DNA from: Blastomyces gilchristii SLH14081
Taxonomy: Eukaryota; Ascomycota; Eurotiomycetes; Onygenales; Ajellomycetaceae
Reading direction: 5' to 3'
Length of the DNA: 23,630 nucleotides
Assembly (NCBI RefSeq): GCF_000003855.2
Contig: NW_003101651.1
Coordinates: forward strand, 23,515-47,144
Shown: positions 11,709 to 18,834 of the stretch, piece by piece
Layout of the letters: every line of letters starts with the position of its first letter
Numbering within the stretch: the first letter of the stretch is position 1
The notes under the pieces: model-generated
What the model saw: only the letters and a program-made list of their open reading frames with translations
What the model was told of the DNA's origin: nothing
The model's database searches: none
Program-made: the position numbers and the translations under genes

Positions 11709-12214
11709 TAGACTGACCGCCGGGATTATGAATTTTACATTTGATCTCATTTGATCTGATTCTATACATTTCTTGGCGTGAATCCTGCTGGGACTGGCTA
11801 TCAAAAAAACATGTAAAGTGACTATATATCAGATCTTAAAATGAAACCATGACTTGAAAAAAATAAGAAAGTGATTTCATTTGATCTCATTTAGTCTCAT
11901 TCTTGACATAAAGTTACTATTTTTAGACATTTTAAGGTTTTTTTTAGACTATTTTTAATTTTTTAAAAAGTAACACTTTTTGATAACACTCAAATGAGAT
12001 TTAAAGTCATTTAAAGCAATAAAAATAATTTAAATTGAGAAGTGGAAATCATGATCTTATTTGAAAAATGTGACAAGAGTAGACAGTAAGTCTCACTGAA
12101 ACAGTATGAAACTACTATCTAATGTTAAAACTGTGTAATGAGATCAGTTGAATTGGTAATGAGACTATCAAAAAATCTGGTCCTGGTCTCAGACACGGTC
12201 ACACGGTTAGTCTA
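11709..12214. mobile_element. Non-autonomous hAT element (MITE-like, 506 bp) nested in the larger hAT
   Basis: The ends are tagactgaccg and cggttagtcta, flanked by perfect gtactata duplications. The first 80 bases or so align with the left end of the host hAT at 6,220 (shared tacatttcttggcgtga), and the last 30 or so (ctggtctcagacacgg, then tcacacggt) with its right end near 12,470-12,500. It is therefore an internally deleted relative of the same family. It has no open frame long enough for a transposase. Differences from the larger element's left end are mainly G-to-A at GG and C-to-T at CC, the same spectrum as in the LTR pair. Confidence 0.9.
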
Positions 12215-12222
12215 GTACTATA
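12215..12222. repeat. Right target duplication (gtactata) of nested MITE
   Basis: Second copy of the 8-bp duplication found at 11,701-11,708. Confidence 0.9.
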
Positions 12223-12500
12223 TTATGATATTATGTAAGTGAGAAGTGATTTCATAATCTCATTTAATGTCATTCTCAATAATGAGATCAGAATGAAAAT
12301 GTGACAAAGAATTCAAACATATTCTTTATTCAGAACTAGATTTTTATTTGAAAAGTGAATCTGAGATCTTTAATATTTGAAATAACATGATTTGAGATCA
12401 ATGTGATGAACACAAATCATAACCGGGAGTAATGCTTTTAGGCAATGTGATAACTGTAAAGTTTGATTCTGGTCTCAGACACGGTCACACGGTCAGTCTA

Positions 12501-12508
12501 TTAATAAG
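12501..12508. repeat. Right target duplication (ttaataag) of the hAT element
   Basis: Second copy of the 8-bp duplication found at 6,212-6,219. The copia pol resumes immediately after it. Confidence 0.92.
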
Positions 12509-14217
12509 AACTTAGAGAGTGTAATTAATTCAATCTATCTTCTAGATAATAAGACACAGCTTATCATGAATAAAAAGTTCAAAGACTCTGTTAATAAGAA
12601 TGATTCTATTCTAAGTATTCTAATAGACTGATTAACTACACTGATAAAAGCTAAGAGAAGCTCAGACTGAGACTATTAATATAAGATAATGAAAAAGAAG
12701 ATTAAGATATTTGAATAGAAGAAGATATATATTATTATTAAGAAGACTCTGGAAATGAATATTCTTACAGATAAATGAGTATACAATTAAAAATTCAATA
12801 ATAAGAGAGAAATCATTCATTTTAGAGCTTGCTGAGTGATTAGAGAGTTTTTATAATAACAGAGTATTTATTATATGAGATTGTATACTGCCGTGATATC
12901 AGAGTCTACATTATATAGTCTATTTACTATATTAACTGTCAAAGAATGAAAGATTAAATTAATTGACTATGTATGTGAGTTTTTAAATAATATATTATCT
13001 CAGAATGAGATGATCTATATACAACTACTCACAGATATTAAATATAACAGAGAAAACTTAATAAGACTACTTTATCAGAGTCTATATAAAATAAAGCAAG
13101 CTGTAAGAGTATAATATTTCCTCATAATAAAGTATCTAACACTATATTGAGATTCAAGATATTATCTTATGACAGTGAATTTCTATATTATTCTGTTTAC
13201 AAGATCTATCTGATATTACATGTCAATGATTATTAGATAACAGAATCTCAAGAATAGCAATTAGATTGAGTATTAAGAGAGATTGTAAAGAGATTTGAGA
13301 TAAAGAATATTGAAGAGATTAAGCTATATCTTAAAATGAAGATTAAATACTAGTGAAATAATAATCTAGTAGTTATATAGAGCTGTTATATTGAGAAGGT
13401 TCTTGAAGATTTCAGTATGAATAAGATAAATTCAGCTGACATCTCAATAGCAGCTAGTATATGACTGGAATTCTCACCTGATAAAAGAGAAGAATTGAAT
13501 GATGACTTTACAGCTATAAGATATTGTCAAGAATTAAAATTATTGTAATATTTAATCTCAAGCAGCTGATCAGATCTGATGTTTATAATCAACTATCTCT
13601 TGTATTTTAACTTATATTTATATAAAGCATGTTGAGCAGTGTTAAAGCATGTTCTACATTATGATAAGAAGATGAAAAATTATAATATATTATATAGAAA
13701 AGAGATCAGTGATAAGAGTCTGAGTTCTGTAGTATACTGCAATTCAGACTGAGTGAGAGTGAATTCTCAATACAAATTAACTATCAGCTATATTATATTG
13801 ATTAATGAGTCACTGATCTCATAATAATCACAAAGACAGATATCTATCATTAAATCAATCACAGAAGCTGAATATATAACAGCTAGTAAGACAGCTTGTA
13901 AGATAATCTGACTGAATAATATATTATATGACACTGAGTTGATGAATGATGAAAAAGTGAAAATATGCTCACATCTATGAGTTGATAATAAGAGAGCAAT
14001 CAATCTAGCAAAGAGAGAATTCTTAACATGAAGATTATATTATATTGAGATTAGATATCATATTCTCTGTGATTTGATTGAAAAAGAAGAAATCATGATG
14101 AAACATGTTGATTCTACAGTGAACATAGCTGACAGCCTTATCAAGCCACTGATGAAGCCTGCATTTGAAGATTTTATCAAAAGAATTAGCATTCAGGAAA
14201 TTGAGAAGAAGGAATGA
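12509..14217 (+). pseudogene. Copia reverse transcriptase and RNase H remnant (3' part of pol)
   Basis: The reverse transcriptase reads S-L-Y-K-I-K-Q-A at about 13,082-13,105 (family L-Y-G-L-K-Q-A). The catalytic box is at 13,219-13,230, where the expected Y-V-D-D reads H-V-N-D. In the same frame, 522 bases on, RNase H begins Y-C-N-S-D (13,735), then I-T-E-A-E-Y-I-T-A-S, V-D-N-K-R-A-I-N-L-A, Y-I-E-I-R-Y-H and M-M-K-H-V-D-S-T-V-N-I-A-D-S-L-I-K-P-L, ending at TGA 14,215. That is the complete copia RNase H order. Stops replace Trp and Arg codons. Between 12,509 and about 12,880 the frame changes once relative to gag-integrase. Near 14,140 unmutated CC and GG steps reappear. Confidence 0.92.
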
Positions 14218-14411
14218 TTGAATAATAATAATGATACAGTGAATCAATGAATTTTGCATGTATTTCTTGATTTTTACAGTTATTGCTGTACGGACGTCTT
14301 TCCTAATGAGGAAATCAGGGTCTGATTGATGTAATTAATTATTATTGCATTTTTGAAAGATTTGAGGATGAGAGAGGCCGCGGGTGGCGGCTTATTATAG
14401 GCCACGGTGTA

Positions 14412-14422
14412 GCAAGGGGGGG
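14412..14422 (+). other. Polypurine tract before the 3' LTR
   Basis: The stretch gcaaggggggg directly abuts the TGTTGG start of the 3' LTR, the position required for plus-strand priming in LTR elements. It is unmutated. The 14,218-14,411 stretch before it is untranslated element sequence with CG-rich patches (ggccgcgggtggcgg). Confidence 0.75.
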
Positions 14423-14522
14423 TGTTGGTGATTACTACACCTACCCTAGTCACGTGCCACCCCAACCTATTTAGTGTAACCCGCGTAGTTAGATTACAAC
14501 AGAATAACGTTATCCTCCAAGA
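14423..14522 (+). repeat. 3' LTR of the Ty1/copia element (unmutated copy)
   Basis: A 100-bp copy starting TGTTGGTGATTAC and ending TCCAAGA, followed by the duplication cgacg (14,523-14,527). It keeps the C or G at all ten sites where the 5' LTR has T or A. It contains a CACGTG palindrome shared with the 5' LTR, and it lies 100 bp upstream of the next gene's ATG. Confidence 0.92.
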
Positions 14523-14527
14523 CGACG
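14523..14527. repeat. Right target duplication (cgacg) of copia element
   Basis: Second copy of the 5-bp duplication found at 3,034-3,038. Host sequence resumes here. Confidence 0.85.
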
Positions 14528-14622
14528 GTGCCTTCGCTGCTGTAATAGCAAATTATTATTAAATACCCGTAGTCCAACTGTTGGTGCTGCTGACCATAAC
14601 CCTCCTCATCCTATTCCCAACG

Positions 14623-15465
14623 ATGGCAAGTCCTTTAAGGCCACTCCAGGTCGCCATTCAGCGGTATCCGTCCACGATCGTGGCTGAAACGATGTCTTGT
14701 ACACTGGGACAGCGTCCTAATCTGTCCGAACATGAAATTACTGGTACTCGCTCATTATTTGAGCTTGTTCGTGGTTACCTTTCTGGGCTGATAGCTCACC
14801 TGATGTCAGTCATACAACGGTGCAAATATATGATCGCATGGCCAAAATCTCCAGTACTGGAGGAGAACGCAATAGAAGTGTCAGAAGGCGGCGAATCCTC
14901 TTTGTTGCTCCTAACAGGTTATGGCCTCCGGCTGAATACTATCGACCACAATAACATCAGTGGCATAATCACTGTCCATGCTGACTCGCACTCACATCTT
15001 CAGAAGATTAAGAGCGGGGGAAAGATAGAAGCTGAAATAAACACATCAGCAGGCTATGGTTATCGGCTATTCCCCGACTGGCAAACATCATACCTTTGGT
15101 ATGACCCTTTGTGGCTCCAAAATCCTACTAATGAAAGCCACATCGATGAAAAGACGATCGAGGATCGTTATCCTACTTTAGCGCCTTTCTACTTGGCCTG
15201 GAGGGACATCTATGAAAAATCATTCGAGCAACAAGGATGTGATAGGGGCAGTGGATTGGAACCCTTCCCTGACATTGCTGATCGTGTAGCCTGGGAGGTA
15301 GAAGGCTTTCTGATCGCTTGCTGGCTAGTGCTGCAGGATGATACAGAACGAGTGACATATACCATTCTGGCGGGCACCTATCAGATTGACAAGAAGAGCA
15401 CGGACTCGGTTTTGCGGCAGTTCCTGATAGATGAAGACGACATCATCAGACGTGACGATCACTGA
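14623..15465 (+). CDS. Hypothetical protein, 280 aa, unrecognised
   Basis: I do not recognise this family. The chosen start is the first ATG of the open frame (MASPLRPLQVAIQRYPST), giving 280 residues. No signal peptide follows this ATG. The protein is soluble-looking and acidic at its end (IDEDDIIRRDDH), with aromatic, Trp-rich patches in the second half (F-P-D-W-Q-T-S-Y-L-W-Y-D-P-L-W-L, and Y-L-A-W-R-D-I-Y) and a hydrophobic helix G-F-L-I-A-C-W-L-V-L. Composition and codon use are normal for a fungal gene, unlike the elements on its left. The frame stays open upstream of the ATG to 14,563 with a hydrophobic run (V-V-Q-L-L-V-L-L-T-I-T-L-L-I-L), so an upstream exon or signal anchor cannot be excluded. 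The copia LTR sits in the promoter region. No intron is needed. Confidence 0.65.
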   Translation: MASPLRPLQVAIQRYPSTIVAETMSCTLGQRPNLSEHEITGTRSLFELVRGYLSGLIAHLMSVIQRCKYMIAWPKSPVLEENAIEVSEGGESSLLLLTGYGLRLNTIDHNNISGIITVHADSHSHLQKIKSGGKIEAEINTSAGYGYRLFPDWQTSYLWYDPLWLQNPTNESHIDEKTIEDRYPTLAPFYLAWRDIYEKSFEQQGCDRGSGLEPFPDIADRVAWEVEGFLIACWLVLQDDTERVTYTILAGTYQIDKKSTDSVLRQFLIDEDDIIRRDDH

Positions 15466-15807
15466 GTCGCCGCTTCACGTTTGCCCTTCCATGTGCCATG
15501 TTGTTACCTCGATCTGACCTGGTTGCCGGTACTGTCGGGTATTATATCTTACAAAGTAGATAGTGATGTCATGGCCCGGACATTGGACCGTGGGATCTGC
15601 TTCAGGAAAATAAGGATGTTGGCATCGTGCCTCTACTCTGTCGCGATTTTTTATTTTTTATTTATATATTTATTTATTTTAATTCGTGTTACAATGATTC
15701 TAGTACACTCTATTACTATCTCTGTGAACCAAACATGGAAGACTTGCTCCTGAGTTAAGAAGCAGACATGTACTCCTTATATATAGAGTGGTGTGCGTCG
15801 CCTTCAC
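15466..15807. other. Intergenic, no supported gene
   Basis: A 40-base AT tract (15,646-15,685, tttatttatttatt words) falls where the 3' end of the preceding gene would be processed. A short plus-strand opening at 15,481-15,753 has no ATG-supported protein character. Confidence 0.45.
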
Positions 15808-16223
15808 TCATCTGTAACTGTTAATGGGTTGTTCAATCACGGAAGCATCGCGAAATCGTCGTCCCCTTATTTTTGTGGTGGATGAACCATACTCGCCAAG
15901 TCTGAATTTCTCAAAAATGGGGCTAGTATTGAAATTTTCTGCAGCAACTAAATTCCGCTCACCCACCCCAAACCTTGCTTCATGCATTGCTGCCTTAACA
16001 AAGTCACATGAAATAGAGAAGGACCCAAAATCTTGCCCAGCAGCAAATGCCTTTGCCCCTCCATCTCTTTGGCAGATTTCTTTAACTGAAAGAGTTTTTC
16101 TTCTGTTGAGAAGATTTGTCTCTCATAAGTGAGATTGGAGTCCATACCATCTGATCATACAGCTGTTTAGGATAAAAAAGTAACCCTTCTGCATCTTCAA
16201 AACGTGCGTAAGTTCGGTATGAT
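15808..16223 (-). pseudogene. Broken minus-strand gene end, unrecognised
   Basis: Three protein-like stretches follow each other on the minus strand in different frames. First is F-E-D-A-E-G-L-L-F-Y-P-K-Q-L-Y-D-Q-M, then W-T-P-I-S-L-M-R-D (about 16,200-16,125). Next is a charged helix F-Q-L-K-K-S-A-K-E-M-E-G (about 16,095-16,060). Last is AKAFAAGQDFGSF to a natural end at I-E-Q-P-I-N-S-Y-R and TGA (15,808). The second and third join if one base is missing in the run gggg near 16,056. A branch-like ctaat and an acceptor ttgag lie just upstream of 16,223, so the first stretch may begin an exon. This looks like a gene disabled by two frameshifts, or by misassembly. Family unknown; reality of the reading frames is inferred from protein character only. 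Confidence 0.4.
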
Positions 16224-16301
16224 CTCAACCCAAAACCACATTAGTCATTTATTAACATTCAAATAGAGCTTTACTCGACTGGCTCCTCTACACTAAACAC
16301 A

Positions 16302-16628
16302 ATGGCCGAAGCGGTACATAAATCAAAACCCGAGACTGCGATCCTAGCTAATGACACATTGACCTAGATTGGAGACGAAGTCAAGCAAAAATGGTATATA
16401 CAAGCTCATATATTTTCCGGCATTGACTACGAAAGAACAATAACAGTTGAAGATGCAGCACTGTTCCAAGTAATGAAGCCAGGGGATATAAAAGAGGGGG
16501 ACATAAAAGACACCCAGCTGCTGGACAAGAGAAATCTCAAGACAGAAGAGTCATTCCTAGTTCCTAAATACCACGAGGTGGAGGTGATACATGGCTGGGT
16601 GACACTGACCAGATCCACTGCATCCTGA
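16302..16628 (+). pseudogene. 108-codon plus-strand ORF with one in-frame TAG
   Basis: ATG 16,302 lies in a good fungal start context (cacaATGGCC). The frame runs to TGA 16,626-16,628 with a single TAG at codon 22 (16,365). After the stop the protein is rich in charged residues (SGIDYERTITVEDAALFQVM, then G-D-I-K-E-G-D-I-K-D, then V-P-K-Y-H-E-V-E-V-I-H-G-W), which is more gene-like than the Ser-rich antisense reading. I do not recognise the family. It may be a recently stopped gene, or an exon following an intron that removes the TAG. It overlaps minus-strand coding-like stretches, and both cannot be right. Confidence 0.35.
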
Positions 16629-17212
16629 ACATATTGATGATTTGAAACACCTGTCTTCGACCAGTCCAAAGTGTGATGGAAATATCCTTTTCCTCCTCTT
16701 CTGATATCAAGACTGACAAGCATTTTGTTGTTGATTCTCCCGTTCTTCTTTCTGACACTCATTGATTGCTACGTGGATGACATCAGTCAATAAGTTCTCA
16801 AGAAGGAGAATAAGGCTGATTGGAGATTTTGAGAACATAAATTGAATTTCTGCAGTATTGTATTGTTAGCAGCATTTAAAGCATCTGATATTATTATGAT
16901 ACCTACTCCTGCTATTTTGTGTTTGTTGCCTAGCAATGAGCATTGTGCTTGTTTCCTGCATGTTCTGTGCCTCCAATGCGCTGCTTGGTGACCGAGATCC
17001 AGCCTCCAGCTCCTGCAAGTGGTCTTGATGATCTTGAGTGTGTGCGTCTGAACTCCAAGCCATCCTGTCATGCCATATATCGCGATCATTTACTTGGCCT
17101 TCTGAAGCCCTGTCCCGCGAAGACGAATCATCCCAGCGGCGCTTTCCAGTGCATCGCGCTTTATCAGTCCTGTTTTCAGCATCAAACTCGAGCATGAAGT
17201 ACCCTAATTTCA
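16629..17212 (-). other. Coding-like fragments in changing frames, minus strand
   Basis: Successive minus-strand reads look protein-like but shift frame: W-D-D-S-S-S-R-D-R-A-S-E-G-Q-V-N-D-R-D (about 17,150-17,090), FMFSKSPISLILLLENLLTD (about 16,836-16,777), then L-V-S-L-D-I-R-R-G-G-K-G-Y-F-H-H-T-L-D-W (about 16,720-16,660). No GT..AG pairs convincingly join them. They may belong, with the neighbours at 15,808-16,223 and 17,213-17,767, to one decayed multi-exon gene. Treat as unresolved. Confidence 0.3.
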
Positions 17213-17767
17213 TCAGTTTATATCCTCAGAGGGTATATTTGGAGCTGCATCTTTCCTGAACACAGATATGTTTTCTAACTCAGAGCTCACTGCTATTATC
17301 ATTTGAATCTCCTGATGAAATATCCATTTCTCAGGCAAAGGCTTCACATGCAGGTATGGTTCTGCATAGTCCATCAAACATTTGAATTTGATATGACTCA
17401 TTTTAGTGATATTCAGTGGGTTATAGACTACAGTGATGAGTAGTAAAGCCTGGCAAGATAGGCTGCATATTTCTTGCCATTGTGATGCATGTGTTGAGCT
17501 AGCTTTGATTTGTTGTCTGTACAGGACTTCAAGAAATTTGCTGAGCCTTCCATTAACACTGGGAAGGGGCTCTCTTGAGGCATTTTGTAAATGCCGGGTG
17601 GGGTCTTCTAGTGAATGGTGGACTGCGCTCCGGGCAGACAACCACATGATTTTGTCCTTTAGCTTACTGTATGTTGAGTCATTCAAATCGATCTCACATA
17701 TACAGTCACTCATCTTGTCTATTTTCGTGATGATTCCTTCTAGGGTGGCCATTCTGAAAAAGCTCAC
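17213..17767 (-). CDS. Hypothetical protein, 184 aa, possibly first exon of a larger gene
   Basis: The frame is open from ATG 17,767 (MSFFRMATLEGI; a second ATG follows five codons on) to a stop at 17,213. The protein is helical and mixed-charge, with no signal peptide and no clear membrane segment. Features visible are K-L-K-D-K-I-M-W-L-S-A-R-S-A-V-H-H-S-L and a central Q-A-L-L-L-I-T-V-V-Y-N-P. I do not recognise it. Coding-like fragments continue further along the minus strand (16,629-17,212), so this may be the 5' exon of a longer or broken gene; no good splice donor was found near its end. A 116-codon plus-strand opening (17,433-17,783) overlaps it and looks like its shadow. Confidence 0.4.
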   Translation of the reverse strand: MSFFRMATLEGIITKIDKMSDCICEIDLNDSTYSKLKDKIMWLSARSAVHHSLEDPTRHLQNASREPLPSVNGRLSKFLEVLYRQQIKASSTHASQWQEICSLSCQALLLITVVYNPLNITKMSHIKFKCLMDYAEPYLHVKPLPEKWIFHQEIQMIIAVSSELENISVFRKDAAPNIPSEDIN

Positions 17768-18473
17768 TCATATCGACAAGTAATGTGGGAGCGTAAAAGT
17801 GTGAAGAATGGAATTTTTATTGTTGGGGAAATTGGCAATCAACGAGAAGGCTACGTCTTCTTCAAGTACTTCTGACGCTAAACAAAAGTTAGTTTGGTTC
17901 AAGCGGGAACAACAACCTAATAATACGCCAAGTCCGAAATTTTCAATAACAAGGATTTAACTGAAATTCTCATTAATGCTTTAGGCATAGGCGGGATAAC
18001 ACCTTTCTTCTGCAAGCCAAAGAAACTGTGGACAAGGACGAGGACTACTGCATTGCATAGCGAAATGATCATTTTTCCAAATCTCCACACGGTTGAGACT
18101 GGTGTGGATGCAAACTAGCATGCGGAGTTTAGTGTGCAGACACGGCGCCATGATTCGGACCTAGATTATTTGTGCATCAAGGCCCGTGCCTGCATAGCAC
18201 AAGTCAAAATGCAATGCAATAGCTATGTTTGCATGCCATGTCTTACCAAAGCTGCATGTCCCTCTTTATTAATGCTCGTACCCATCCAGAGCAAGTTGGG
18301 GTATCCATGTGGTCCAAGCAGGAGAAGACGGCGAAAGAATAGGTGCTCGGAGTGTTGGCAGAATGGCTTATAAGGAGGCACGATTCCCCCCAAAATCCTG
18401 AGGCAATCAAGAAAACCGAGCAAAACTATTTCCTTATTCCAACACATTTGTCACTATATCTTTATCGATCACA
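17768..18473. other. Intergenic, no supported gene
   Basis: Normal composition. Short openings exist on both strands (18,134-18,373 plus; 18,223-18,447 minus), but they overlap each other and neither has domain character. Confidence 0.4.
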
Positions 18474-18834
18474 ATGCCCAAACCCACAATGTCTAACGGC
18501 ACCAAAGCTCCTCCCCCTTCACCTCTTCGCCCCCAAATACCTCCAGGTAGCCCTAACCACGCAAACCCTCCGCAGCCCGTTACAATGGAACAGCTGCAAG
18601 AACTTTTCATGGATGTTCTTTGTCAAGCCAAGCAGTCATCAGATTCTTCAACACCAATCGAAGATACGGAGTATTCATCTTCAGATCAAAAACCTGGCTA
18701 TGATCACCCATGCACTCGCCACTGTCCGTGGAGAGCGTGTGTCTTACAACCATCTGGAGCAGGCCGTGGCATCGAACGAGGAATTCGCCCGCGCATTCAA
18801 TCGCACGGGGCCTCTCGAGACCATGTACAATTAG
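18474..18834 (+). pseudogene. Possible frameshifted gene with Pro-rich N-terminus
   Basis: From ATG 18,474 the first 70 codons look like a genuine fungal N-terminus: M-P-K-P-T-M-S-N-G-T-K-A-P-P-P-S-P-L, more Pro-rich sequence, an amphipathic M-E-Q-L-Q-E-L-F-M-D-V-L, and an acidic Ser-rich stretch. Near 18,690 protein character passes to another frame, which reads MITHALATVRGERVSYNHLE and ends E-F-A-R-A-F-N-R-T-G-P-L-E-T-M-Y-N at TAG 18,834. No GT..AG intron obviously links the two, so a frameshift is the simplest reading. Family unknown. Confidence 0.35.

Larger units (their letters stand above)
6220..12500 (-). mobile_element. hAT DNA transposon inserted in copia pol
   Basis: Termini are tagactggccg on the left and cggtcagtcta on the right, an 11-bp inverted repeat with one mismatch, flanked by perfect ttaataag duplications. 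Length is 6,281 bp, or about 5.77 kb without the nested MITE and its duplication, long for a fungal hAT. A decayed hAT transposase lies on the minus strand (7,008-7,485) and a second basic coding-like stretch at 9,422-9,760. The interior is depleted in CC, GG and CG, whereas both ends keep several such steps. Insertion splits the copia pol between integrase and reverse transcriptase, so this hAT is younger than the copia. Confidence 0.92.
3039..14522 (+). mobile_element. Ty1/copia LTR retrotransposon, full length, interrupted by an hAT element
   Basis: The element is bounded by 100-bp LTRs and a 5-bp target duplication. Removing the hAT insertion and its extra 8 bp leaves about 5.2 kb, the normal size for copia. 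Domain order on the plus strand is lysine-rich gag, CCHC zinc knuckle (4,453-4,494), protease (about 4,672), pre-integrase and integrase, then after the hAT insertion reverse transcriptase and RNase H. This integrase-before-RT order defines Ty1/copia. A purine tract precedes the 3' LTR. Every domain carries stop codons and altered catalytic residues, so the copy is dead. The last 390 bases or so (from about 14,130) are not mutated. Confidence 0.93.

Noticed and set aside
1..14130. Mitochondrial origin suggested by high AT
   Set aside because: Identified contents are nuclear LTR and hAT elements with target duplications, and the AT bias is dinucleotide-specific (loss of CC, GG, CG).
14035..14259. 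74-codon minus-strand ORF, and the neighbour at 13,788-14,003
   Set aside because: Both are antisense to the clearly recognisable copia RNase H domain on the plus strand.
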